A stretch of DNA of 64,000 nt. Origin: Arenicola marina (Eukaryota > Annelida > Polychaeta > Arenicolidae). Of this stretch, positions 1-11,151 are shown in pieces. The notes under the pieces are model-generated. The model was not told where the DNA came from. It did no database searches and saw only the letters and a program-made list of their open reading frames with translations. The stretch lies in assembly GCA_964019135.1 (NCBI GenBank), contig CAXHSH010000679.1, forward strand, positions 34,683-98,682, given 5' to 3'. The position numbers were made by a program, and so were the translations under genes. Position 1 is the first letter of the stretch. Every line of letters starts with the position of its first letter.

Positions 1-1450
1 CCCAGGCTTTTCACGCAACCAAGCCGTGAAATATGCGAGACCAATGCATCATGTAGTATAGAGAACCTAATTCTCCACGGTGACGGGGCGTGGAGAAATA
101 GGCCACATCCATGCGATGAGGTGTCCGGGGCTTTTCACGCAACCAAACCGTGAAATATGCGAGACCAATGCATCATGTAGTATACAGAACCTAATTCTCC
201 ACGGTGAACGTGCGTGGAGAAATAGGGCACAGCCATGCGATGAGGTGTCCCGGGCTCTTCACGGCAAGCAAGCCGCGAAATATGCGAGACCAATGCATCA
301 TGTAGTATGAAGAGATGGACCCTAATTCTTCACGGTGACCGGGCGTGTAGAAATAGGGCACAGCCATGCGATGAGGTGTACCGGGCTTTTCACGCAACCA
401 AGCCGTGAAATATGCGAGACAAAAGCATCATGTTGTATAGAGAGATGGACCCTAATTCTTCACGGTGGCCGTGCGTTGAGAAATAGGGAACGGCCATGCG
501 ATGAGGTGTCCCGGACTTTTCACGCAACCAAGCCGTGAAATATGCGAGACCATAGCATCATGTAGTATAGAGCACCTAATTCTCCACGGTGACGGGGCGT
601 GGAGAAATAGGGCACAGCCATGCGATGAGGTGTCCCGGGCTTTTCACGCAACCAAGCCGTGAAATATGCGAGACCACTGCATCCTGTTGTATAGAGAGAT
701 GGACCCTAATTCTCCACGGTGGCCGTGCGTTGGGAAATAGGGCACAGCCATGCGTTGAGGTGTCCCGGGCTTTTCAAGCAACCAAGCCGTGAAATATGCG
801 AGACCAATGCATCATGTAGTATAGAGAGCCTAATTTTCCACGGTGGCCGTGCGTTGAGAAATAGAGCACAGCCATGCGATGAGGTGTCCCGGGCTTTTCA
901 CGCAACCAAGCCGTGAAATATGCGAGACCAATGCATCATGTAGTATAGAGCACTTAATTCTCCACGGTGACGGGGCGTGGAGAAATAGGGCACAGCCATG
1001 CGATGAGGTGTCCCGGGCTTTTCACGCAACCAAGCCGTGAAATATGCGAGACCACTGCATCATGTTGTATAGAGAGATGGACCCTAATTCTCCACGGTGG
1101 CCGTGCGTTGGGAAATAGGGCACAGCCATGCGTTGAGGTGTCGCGGGCTTTTCAACCAACCAAGCCGTGAAATATGCGAGACCAATGCATCATGTAGTAT
1201 AGAGCACCTAATTCTCCACGGTGACGGGGCGTGGAGAAATAGGCCACAGTCATGCCATGAGGTGTCCGGGGCTTTTCACGCAACCAAGCCGTGAAATATG
1301 CGAGACCAATGCATCATGTAGTATAGAGAACCTAATTCTCCACGGTGAACGTGCGTGGAGAAATAGGGCACAGCCATGCGATGAGGTGTCCCGGGCTCTT
1401 CACGGCAAGCACGCCGTGAAATATGCGAGACCAATGCATCATGTAGTGTG

Positions 1451-1581
1451 AAGAGATGGACCCTAATTCTTCACGGTGACCGGGCGTGGAGAAATAGGGC
1501 ACAGCCATGCGATGAGGTGTCCCGGGCCCTTCACGGCAAGCAAGCCGTGAAATATGCGAGACCAATGCATCATGTAGTATA
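1451..1581 (+). repeat. Representative type C monomer, 131 bp
   Basis: Type C monomers start with aagagatgg, have attcttcacgg at stem I, and carry one extra base at stem II, giving ttcacggc and gccgtgaa (1530-1537 and 1544-1551) around the 6-nt spacer aagcaa. Stem II is thus 8 bp with a 6-nt spacer instead of 7 bp with 9 nt. A sister form with the right arm gccgcgaa, one mismatch, occurs near 272 and its HOR copies. Another with spacer aagcac is perfect at 1399-1420. Confidence 0.8.
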
Positions 1582-1835
1582 AAGAGATGGAACCCCTTTC
1601 TCCACGGTGAACGTGCGTGGAGAGATAGGGCACAGCCATGCGATGAGGTGTCCCGGGCTTTTCACGCGACCAAGCCGTGAAATATGCGAGACCAATGCAT
1701 CATGTAGTATAGAGAACCTAATTCTCCACGGAGACCGGGCGTGGAGAAATGGGGCACAGCCATGCGATGAGGTGTCCCGGGCTTTTCACGCAACCAAGGC
1801 GTGAAATATGCGAGATCAGTGCATCATGTTGTATA

Positions 1836-1965
1836 GAGAGATGGACCCTAATTCTCAACGGTGGCCGTGCGTTGAGAAATAAGGCACAGCCATGCGATGA
1901 GGTGTCCCGGGCTTTTCACGCAACCAAGCCGTGAAATATGCGAGACCAATGCATCATGTAGTATA
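1836..1965 (+). repeat. Representative type B monomer, 130 bp
   Basis: Type B monomers carry about six extra bases at the monomer junction (gagagatggacccta in place of gagaaccta). They usually follow a monomer ending in gttgtata rather than gtagtata, and they have the spacer gtggccgtg with the right arm cgttgagaa. In most B copies stem I therefore has one mismatch, because the left arm is still ttctccacg. In this copy the left arm is ttctcaacg (1852-1860), which restores perfect pairing with 1870-1878. Confidence 0.85.
1852..1878. repeat. Restored stem I variant in a type B monomer
   Basis: The arms ttctcaacg (1852-1860) and cgttgagaa (1870-1878) pair perfectly around gtggccgtg. The same variant recurs near 6179, 13942, 21332, 27569, 34313, 47801, 56943, 60738 and 62268, at the corresponding place of the HOR. 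It may be a compensatory change or an older state of the B monomer. Confidence 0.8.
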
Positions 1966-2012
1966 GAGATGGACCCTAATTCTCCACGGTGGCCGTGCGT
2001 TGAGAAATAGGG

Positions 2013-2756
2013 CACAACCATGCGATGAGGTGTCCCGGGCTTTTCACGCAACCAAGCCGTGAAATATGCGAGACCAATGCATCATGTTGTATAGAGAGAT
2101 GGACCCTAATTCTCCATGGTGGCCGTGCGTTGAGAAATTGGGCACAGCCATGCGATGAGGTGTCCCGGGCTTTTCACGCAACCAAGCCGTGTAATATGCG
2201 AGACCAATGCATCATGTAGTATAGAGAGATGGACCCTAATTCTCCACGGTGGCCGTGCGTTGAGAAATAAGGCACAGCCATGCGATGAGGTGTCCCGGGC
2301 TTTTCACGCAACCAAGCCGTGAAATATGCGAGACCAATGCATCATGTAGTATAGAGAACATAATTCTCCACGGTGACCGGGCGTTGGGAAATAGGGCAGA
2401 GCCATGCGATGAGGTGTCCCGGGCTTTTCACGCAACCAAGCCGTGAAATATGCGAGACCAATGCATCATGTTGTATAGAGAGATGGACCCTAATTCTCCA
2501 TGGTGGCCGTGCGTTGAGAAATTGGGCACAGCCATGCGATGAGGTGTCCCGGGCTTTTCACGCAACCAAGCCGTGTAATATGCGAGACCAATGCATCATG
2601 TAGTATAGAGAGATGGACCCTAATTCTCCACGGTGGCCGTGCGTTGAGAAATAAGGCACAGCCATGCGATGAGGTGTCCCGGGCTTTTCACGCAACCAAG
2701 CCGTGAAATATGCGAGACCAATGCATCATGTAGTATAGAGAACATCATTCTCCACG
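2013..2756 (+). repeat. Local tandem duplication of a 384-bp trimer
   Basis: The two halves, offset by 384 bp (124+130+130), share the unusual ctccatggtgg stem I variant, gaaattgggcac and gccgtgtaatatgcg. The duplication recurs in every alpha block and in the beta blocks that enter this section, so it is older than the HOR amplification. Confidence 0.8.
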
Positions 2757-3774
2757 GTGACGGGGCGTGGAGAAATAGAGCACAGCCATGCGATGAGGTG
2801 TCCCGGGCTTTTCACGCAACCAAGCCGTGAAATATGCGAGACCACTGCATCATGTTGTATAGAGAGATGGACCCAAATTCTCCACGTTGGCCGTGCGTTG
2901 AGGAATAGGGCACAGCCATGCGATGAGGTGTCCCAGGCTTTTCACGCAACCAATCCGTGAAATTTGCGAGACCAATGCATCATGTAGTATAGAAAACCTA
3001 ATTCTCCACGGTGACGGGGCGTGGAGAAATAGGCCACATCCATGCGATGAGGTGTCCGGGGCTTTTCACGCAACCAAACCGTGAAATATGCGAGACCAAT
3101 GCATCATGTAGTATAGAGAACCTAATTCTCCACGGTGAACGTGCGTGGAGAAATAGGGCACAGCCATGCGATGAGGTGTCCCGGGCTCTTCACGGCAAGC
3201 AAGCCGCGAAATATGCGAGACCAATGCATCATGCAGTATGAAGAGATTGACCCTAATTCTTCACGGTGACCGGGCGTGGAGAAATAGGGCACAGCCATGC
3301 GATGAGGTGTCCCGGGCTCTTCACGGCAAGCAAGCCGTGAAATATGCGAGACCAATGCATCATGTAGTATAAAGAGATGGAACCCCTTTCTCCACGGTGA
3401 ACGTGCGTGGAGAAATAGGGCACAGCCATGCGATGAGGTGTCCCGGGCTTTTCACGCAACCAAGCCGTGAAATATGCGAGACCAATGCATCATTTAGTAC
3501 AGAGAACCTAATTCTTCACGGTGACGGGGCGTGGAGAAAAAGGGCACAGCCATGCGATGAGGTGTCCCGGCCTTTTCACGCAACCAAGCCGTGTAATATG
3601 CGAAACCAATGCATCATGTAGTATAGAGAGATGGACCCTAATTCTCCACGGTGGCCGTGCGTTGAGAAATAAGGCACAGCCATGCGATGAGGTGTCCCGG
3701 GCTTTTCACGCAACCAAGCCGTGAAATATGCGAGACCAATGCATCATGTAATATAGAGAACCTAATTCTCCACG

Positions 3775-6700
3775 GTGACGGGGCGTGGAGAAATAGGGCA
3801 CAGTCATGCGATTAGGTGTCCCGGGCTTTTCACGCGACCAAGCCGTGAAATATGCGAGACCAATGCATCATGTAGTATAGAGAACCTAATTCTCCACGGT
3901 GACCGGGCGTGGAGAAATGGGGCACAGCCATGCGATGAGGTGTCCCGGGCTTTTCACGCAACCAAGCCGTGCAATATGCGAGATCAATGCATCATGTTGT
4001 ATAGAGAGATGGACCCTAATTCTCCACGGTGGCCGTGCGTTGAGAAATAGGGCACAGCCATGCGATGAGGTGTCCCGGGCTTTTCACGCAACCAAGCCGT
4101 GAAATATGCGAGACCAATGCATCATGTAGTATAGAGAACCTAATTCTCCACGGTGACCGGGCGTGGAGAAATAGGGCTCAGCCATGCGATGAGGTGTCCC
4201 GGGCTTTTCATGCAACCAAGCCGTGAAATATGCGAGACCACTGCATCATGTTGTATAGAGAGATGGACCCAAATTCTCCACGTTGGCCGTGCGTTGAGAA
4301 ATAGGGCACAGCCATGCGATGAGGTGTCCCAGGCTTTTCACGCAACCAAGCCGTGAAATATGCGAGACCAATGCATCATGTAGTATAGAGAACCTAATTC
4401 TCCACGGTGACGGGGCGTGGAGAAATAGGCCACATCCATGCGATGAGGTGTCCGGGGCTTTTCACGCAACCAAACCGTGAAATATGCGAGACTAATGCAT
4501 CATGTAGTATACAGAACCTAATTCTCCACGGTGAACGTGCGTGGAGAAATAGGGCACAGCCATGCGATGAGGTGTCCCGGGCTCTTCACGGCAAGCAAGC
4601 CGCGAAATATGCGAGACCAATGCATCATGTAGTATGAAGAGATGGACCCTAATTCTTCACGGTGACCGGGCGTGTAGAAATAGGGCACAGCCATGCGATG
4701 AGGTGTACCGGGCTTTTCACGCAACCAAGCCGTGAAATATGCGAGAAAAAAGCATCATGTTGTATAGAGAGATGGACCCTAATTCTTCACGGTGGCCGTG
4801 CGTTGAGAAATAGGGAACGGCCATGCGATGAGGTGTCCCGGACTTTTCACGCAACCAAGCCGTGAAATATGCGAGACCATAGCATCATGTAGTATAGAGC
4901 ACCTAATTCTCCACGGTGACGGGGCGTGGAGAAATAGGGCACAGCCATGCGATGAGGTGTCCCGGGCTTTTCACGCAACCAAGCCGTGAAATATGCGAGA
5001 CCACTGCATCCTGTTGTATAGAGAGATGGACCCTAATTCTCCACGGTGGCCGTGCGTTGGGAAATAGGGCACAGCCATGCGTTGAGGTGTCCCGGGCTTT
5101 TCAAGCAACCAAGCCGTGAAATATGCGAGACCAATGCATCATGTAGTATAGAGAGCCTAATTTTCCACGGTGGCCGTGCGTTGAGAAATAGAGCACAGCC
5201 ATGCGATGAGGTGTCCCGGGCTTTTCACGCAACCAAGCCGTGAAATATGCGAGACCAATGCATCATGTAGTATAGAGCACTTAATTCTCCACGGTGACGG
5301 GGCGTGGAGAAATAGGGCACAGCCATGCGATGAGGTGTCCCGGGCTTTTCACGCAACCAAGCCGTGAAATATGCGAGACCACTGCATCATGTTGTATAGA
5401 GAGATGGACCCTAATTCTCCACGGTGGCCGTGCGTTGGGAAATAGGGCACAGCCATGCGTTGAGGTGTCGCGGGCTTTTCAACCAACCAAGCCGTGAAAT
5501 ATGCGAGACCAATGCATCATGTAGTATAGAGCACCTAAGTCTCCACGGTGACGGGGCGTGGAGAAATAGGCCACAGTCATGCCATGAGGTGTCCGGGGCT
5601 TTTCACGCAACCAAGCCGTGAAATATGCGAGACCAATGCATCATGTAGTATAGAGAACCTAATTCTCCACGGTGAACGTGCGTGGAGAAATAGGGCACAG
5701 CCATGCGATGAGGTGTCCCGGGCTCTTCACGGCAAGCACGCCGTGAAATATGCGAGACCAATGCATCATGTAGTGTGAAGAGATGGACCCTAATTCTTCA
5801 CGGTGACCGGGCGTGGAGAAATAGGGCACAGCCATGCGATGAGGTGTCCCGGGCCCTTCACGGCAAGCAAGCCGTGAAATATGCGAGACCAATGCATCAT
5901 GTAGTATAAAGAGATGGAACCCCTTTCTCCACGGTGAACGTGCGTGGAGAGATAGGGCACAGCCATGCGATGAGGTGTCCCGGGCTTTTCACGCGACCAA
6001 GCCGTGAAATATGCGAGACCAATGCATCATGTAGTATAGAGAACCTAATTCTCCACGGAGACCGGGCGTGGAGAAATGGGGCACAGCCATGCGATGAGGT
6101 GTCCCGGGCTTTTCACGCAACCAAGGCGTGAAATATGCGAGATCAGTGCATCATGTTGTATAGAGAGATGGACCCTAATTCTCAACGGTGGCCGTGCGTT
6201 GAGAAATAAGGCACAGCCATGCGATGAGGTGTCCCGGGCTTTTCACGCAACCAAGCCGTGAAATATGCGAGACCAATGCATCATGTAGTATAGAGATGGA
6301 CCCTAATTCTCCACGGTGGCCGTGCGTTGAGAAATAGGGCACAACCATGCGATGAGGTGTCCCGGGCTTTTCACGCAACCAAGCCGTGAAATATGCGAGA
6401 CCAATGCATCATGTTGTATAGAGAGATGGACCCTAATTCTCCATGGTGGCCGTGCGTTGAGAAATTGGGCACAGCCATGCGATGAGGTGTCCCGGGCTTT
6501 TCACGCAACCAAGCCGTGTAATATGCGAGACCAATGCATCATGTAGTATAGAGAGATGGACCCTAATTCTCCATGGTGGCCGTGCGTTGAGAAATAAGGC
6601 ACAGCCATGCGATGAGGTGTCCCGGGCTTTTCACGCAACCAAGCCGTGAAATATGCGAGACCAATGCATCATGTAGTATAGAGAACATAATTCTCCACGG

Positions 6701-8101
6701 TGACCGGGCGTTGGGAAATAGGGCAGAGCCATGCGATGAGGTGTCCCGGGCTTTTCACGCAACCAAGCCGTGAAATATGCGAGACCAATGCATCATGTTG
6801 TATAGAGAGATGGACCCTAATTCTCCATGGTGGCCGTGCGTTGAGAAATTGGGCACAGCCATGCGATGAGGTGTCCCGGGCTTTTCACGCAACCAAGCCG
6901 TGTAATATGCGAGACCAATGCATCATGTAGTATAGAGAGATGGACCCTAATTCTCCACGGTGGCCGTGCGTTGAGAAATAAGGCACAGCCATGCGATGAG
7001 GTGTCCCGGGCTTTTCACGCAACCAAGCCGTGAAATATGCGAGACCAATGCATCATGTAGTATAGAGAACATCATTCTCCACGGTGACGGGGCGTGGAGA
7101 AATAGAGCACAGCCATGCGATGAGGTGTCCCGGGCTTTTCACGCAACCAAGCCGTGAAATATGCGAGACCACTGCATCATGTTGTATAGAGAGATGGACC
7201 CAAATTCTCCACGTTGGCCGTGCGTTGAGGAATAGGGCACAGCCATGCGATGAGGTGTCCCAGGCTTTTCACGCAACCAATCCGTGAAATTTGCGAGACC
7301 AATGCATCATGTAGTATAGAAAACCTAATTCTCCACGGTGACGGGGCGTGGAGAAATAGGCCACATCCATGCGATGAGGTGTCCGGGGCTTTTCACGCAA
7401 CCAAACCGTGAAATATGCGAGACCAATGCATCATGTAGTATAGAGAACCTAATTCTCCACGGTGAACGTGCGTGGAGGAATAGGGCACAGCCATGCGATG
7501 AGGTGTCCCGGGCTCTTCACGGCAAGCAAGCCGCGAAATATGCGAGACCAATGCATCATGCAGTATGAAGAGATTGACCCTAATTCTTCACGGTGACCGG
7601 GCGTGGAGAAATAGGGCACAGCCATGCGATGAGGTGTCCCGGGCTCTTCACGGCAAGCAAGCCGTGAAATATGCGAGACCAATGCATCATGTAGTATAAA
7701 GAGATGGAACCCCTTTCTCCACGGTGAACGTGCGTGGAGAAATAGGGCACAGCCATGCGATGAGGTGTCCCGGGCTTTTCACGCAACCAAGCCGTGAAAT
7801 ATGCGAGACCAATGCATCATTTAGTACAGAGAACCTAATTCTTCACGGTGACGGGGCGTGGAGAAAAAGGGCACAGCCATGCGATGAGGTGTCCCGGCCT
7901 TTTCACGCAACCAAGCCGTGTAATATGCGAAACCAATGCATCATGTAGTATAGAGAGATGGACCCTAATTCTCCACGGTGGCCGTGCGTTGAGAAATAAG
8001 GCACAGCCATGCGATGAGGTGTCCCGGGCTTTTCACGCAACCAAGCCGTGAAATATGCGAGACCAATGCATCATGTAATATAGAGAACCTAATTCTCCAC
8101 G
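3775..8101 (+). repeat. Short alpha HOR block, 4327 bp (34 monomers)
   Basis: Compared with the 61-monomer block at 8102-15864 this block lacks 3436 bp, exactly 27 monomers. The first monomer is a hybrid: its left part (cagtcatgcgattagg, 3801-3816) is the AI marker as at 8102, and its right part (cacgcgaccaag, from 3831) is as at 11538. From there the block follows 11598-15864 at an offset of 7763. The arrangement fits one unequal exchange or deletion within 3816-3835. Confidence 0.85.
3801..3840 (+). other. Recombination junction inside a hybrid monomer
   Basis: Left of about 3816 the sequence is that of the AI marker (cagtcatgcgattagg), and right of about 3831 it is that of the 11538-type monomer (cacgcgacc). 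The breakpoint lies in 3816-3835, within or beside cccgggcttttcac. Confidence 0.75.
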
Positions 8102-8723
8102 GTGACGGGGCGTGGAGAAATAGGGCACAGTCATGCGATTAGGTGTCCCGGGCTTTTCACGCAACCAAGCCGTGAAATATGCGAGACCAATGCATCATGT
8201 AGTATAGAGAACCTAATTCTCCTCGGTGACCGGGCGTGGAGAAATAGGGCACAGCCATGCGATGAGGGGTCCCGGGCTTTTCACGCAACCAAGCCGTGAA
8301 ATATGCGAGACCAATGCATCATGTTGTATAGAGAGATGGCCCTAATTCTCCACGGTGGCCGTGCGTTGAGAAATAGGGCACAGCCATGCGATGAGGTGTC
8401 CCGGGCTTTTCACGTAACCAAGCCGTGTAATATGCGGGACCAATGCATCATGTAGTATAGAGAGATGGACCCTAATTCTCCACGGTGGCCGTGCGTTGAG
8501 AAATAGGGCACAGCCATGCGATGAGGTGTCCCCGGGTTTTCACGCAACCAAGCCGTGAAATATGCGAGACCAATGCATCATGTAGTATAGAGAACCTAAT
8601 TCTCCATGGTGACGGGGCGTGGAGAAATAGGGCACAGCCATGCGATGAGGTGTCCCGGGCTTTTCACGCAACCAAGGCGTGGTATATGCGAGACCAATGC
8701 ATCATGTAGTATAGAGAACCTAA

Positions 8724-8750
8724 TTCTCCACGGTGACCGGGCGTGGAGAA
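8724..8750. repeat. Stem I dyad of the monomer (9-bp arms, 9-nt spacer)
   Basis: The left arm ttctccacg (8724-8732) and right arm cgtggagaa (8742-8750) are perfect reverse complements around the spacer gtgaccggg. The spacer varies among monomers (gtgacgggg, gtgaacgtg, gtggccgtg), yet its length stays nine in the copies inspected. A hairpin or a site for a dimeric DNA-binding protein are both possible; neither is shown. Confidence 0.85.
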
Positions 8751-8785
8751 ATAGGGCACAGCCATGCGATGAGGTGTCCCGGGCT

Positions 8786-8808
8786 TTTCACGCAACCAAG
8801 CCGTGAAA
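8786..8808. repeat. Stem II dyad of the monomer (7-bp arms, 9-nt spacer)
   Basis: The left arm tttcacg (8786-8792) and right arm cgtgaaa (8802-8808) are perfect reverse complements around caaccaagc. The core CACG-N9-CGTG is the same as in stem I. The distance from stem I to stem II is 60 bp, and from stem II to the next stem I is 64 bp, so the dyads recur at nearly even intervals along the array. Confidence 0.85.
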
Positions 8809-9110
8809 TATGCGAGACCAATGCATCATGTAGTATAGAGAACCTAATTCTCCACGATGACGGGGCGTGGAGAAATAGAGCACAGCCATGCGATGAGGTG
8901 TCCCGGGCTTTTCACGCAACCAAGCCGTGAAATATGCGAGACCACTGCATCATGTTGTATAGAGAGATGGACCCAAATTCTCCACGTTGGCCGTGCGTTG
9001 AGAAATAGGGCACAGCCATGCGATGAGGTGTCCCAGGCTTTTCACGCAACCAAGCCGTGAAATATGCGAGACCAATGCGTCATGTAGTATAGAGAACCTA
9101 ATTCTCCACG

Positions 9111-11151
9111 GTGACGGGGCGTGGAGAAATAGGCCACATCCATGCGATGAGGTGTCCGGGGCTTTTCACGCAACCAAACCGTGAAATATGCGAGACCATT
9201 GCATCATGTAGTATAGAGAACCTAATTCTCTACGGTGAACGTGCGTGGAGAAATAGGGCACAGCCATGCGATGAGGTGTCCCGGGCTCTTCACGGCAAGC
9301 ACGCCGTAAAATATGCGAGACCAATGCATCATGTAGTATGAAGAGATGGACCCTAATTCTTCACGGTGACCGGGCGTGTAGAAATAGGGCACAGCCATGC
9401 GATGAGGTGTACCGGGCTTTTCACGCAACCAAGCCGTGAAATATGCGAGATCAAAGCATCATGTTGTATAGAGAGATGGACCCTAATTCTCCACGGTGGC
9501 CGTGCGTTGAGAAATAGGGCACGGCCATGCGATGAGGTGTCCCGGACTTTTCACGCAACCAAGCCGTGAAATATGCGAGACCAATGCATCATCTAGTATA
9601 GAGAACCTAATTCTCCACGGTGAACGTGCGTGGAGAAATAGGGCACAGCCATGCGATGAGGTGTCCCGGGATTTTCACGCAAGCAAGCCGTGAAATATGC
9701 GAGACCACTGCATCATGTTGTATAGAGAGATGGACCCTAATTCTCCACGGTGGCCGTGCGTTGAGAAATAGGGCACAGCCATGCGATGAGGTGTCCCAGG
9801 CTTTTCACGCAACCAAGCCGTGAAATATGCGAGACCAATGCATCATGTAGTATAGAGAACCTAATTCTCCACGGTGACGGGGCGTGGAGAAATAGGCCAC
9901 ATCCATGCGATGAGGTGTCCGGGGCTTTTCACGCAACCAAACCGTGAAATATGCGAGACCATTGCATCATGTAGTATAGAGAACCTAATTCTCTACGGTG
10001 AACGTGCGTGGAGAAATAGGGCACAGCCATGCGATGAGGTGTCCCGGGCTCTTCACGGCAAGCACGCCGTGAAATATGCGAGACCAATGCATCATGTAGT
10101 ATGAAGAGATGGACCCTAATTCTTCACGGTGACCGGGCGTGTAGAAATAGGGCACAGCCATGCGATGAGGTGTACCGGGCTTTTCACGCAACCAAGCCGT
10201 GAAATATGCGAGATCAAAGCATCATGTTGTATAGAGAGATGGACCCTAATTCTCCACGGTGGCCGTGCGTTGAGAAATAGGGCACGGCCATGCGATGAGG
10301 TGTCCCGGACTTTTCACGCAACCAAGCCGTGAAATATGCGAGACCAATGCATCATGTGGTATAGAGAACCTAATTCTCCACGGTGACGGGGCGTGGAGAA
10401 ATAGGCCACATCCATGCGATGAGGTGTCCGGGGCTTTTCACGCAACCAAACCGTGAAATATGCGAGACCATTGCATCATGTAGTATAGAGAACCTAATTC
10501 TCTACGGTGAACGTGCGAGGAGAAATAGGGCACAGCCATGCGATGAGGTGTCCCGGGCTCTTCACGGCAAGCACGCCGTGAAATATGCGAGACCAATGCA
10601 TCATGTAGTATGAAGAGATGGACCCTAATTCTTCACGGTGACCGGGCGTGTAGAAATAGGGCACAGCCATGCGATGAGGTGTACCGGGCTTTTCACGCAA
10701 CCAAGCCGTGAAATATGCGAGATCAAAGCATCATGTTGTATAGAGAGATGGACCCTAATTCTCCACGGTGGCCGTGCGTTGAGAAATAGGGCACGGCCAT
10801 GCGATGAGGTGTCCCGGACTTTTCACGCAACCAAGCCGTGAAATATGCGAGACCAATGCATCATCTAGTATAGAGAACCTAATTCTCCACGGTGAACGTG
10901 CGTGGAGAAATAGGTCACAGCCATGCGATGAGGTGTCCCGGGATTTTCACGCAAGCAAGCCGTGAAATATGCGAGACCACTGCATCATGTTGTATAGAGA
11001 GATGGACCCTAATTCTCCACGGTGGCCGTGCGTTGAGAAATAGGGCACAGCCATGCGTTGAGGTGTCCCGGGCTTTTCAAGCAACCAAGCCGTGAAATAT
11101 GCGAGACCAATGCATCATGTAGTATAAAGAGATGGAACCCCTTTCTCCACG
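9111..11151 (+). repeat. Nested sub-HOR array of 763, 509 and 763 bp
   Basis: Within the alpha block the units 9111-9873 (six monomers), 9874-10382 (four) and about 10383-11145 (six) repeat the same monomer order, each opening with a ggccacatcc monomer and a type C pair. The four-monomer unit lacks the catctagtata dimer and has catgtggtata instead. Copies of the sub-array lie at 16874, 37245, 43354 and 50733. It is collapsed to one unit at 24264 and 31008. Confidence 0.82.

Larger units (their letters stand above)
1..3774 (+). repeat. Partial alpha-type HOR at the left window edge
   Basis: This segment matches 4328-8101 at an offset of 4327 bp with only scattered single-base differences, for example gagacaaaagcat near 417 against gagaaaaaagcat near 4745. 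It also matches 12091-15864 at an offset of 12090. It contains the alpha middle section and the trimer duplication near 2.0-2.75 kb. Its left part lies outside the window. Confidence 0.85.
8714..8837 (+). repeat. Representative type A monomer, 124 bp
   Basis: This monomer is close to the commonest form and serves as a reference. In order it holds gagaacctaa, stem I (8724-8750), atagggcacagcc, atgcgatgaggtgt, a CCCGGG palindrome (8778-8783), stem II (8786-8808), atatgcgagacc, an ATGCAT palindrome and catgtagtata. It contains about eight CpG sites. The half around stem I and the half around stem II align: both have CACG, nine bases, CGTG, then an AAATA word, then a gc..ag.cca.tgc.at.a.gt pattern. 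This suggests an ancestral duplication of a unit of about 62 bp. Confidence 0.9.

Noticed and set aside
3241..3300. CENP-B box-like sequence, as in ttcacggtgaccggg of type C monomers (for example 3261-3275).
   Set aside because: TTC and CGGG stand at the right distance, but two of the nine core bases differ (A for G, G for A). Most monomers have tccacgg there and fit worse. GC-rich words of this kind are expected by chance in such a repeat.
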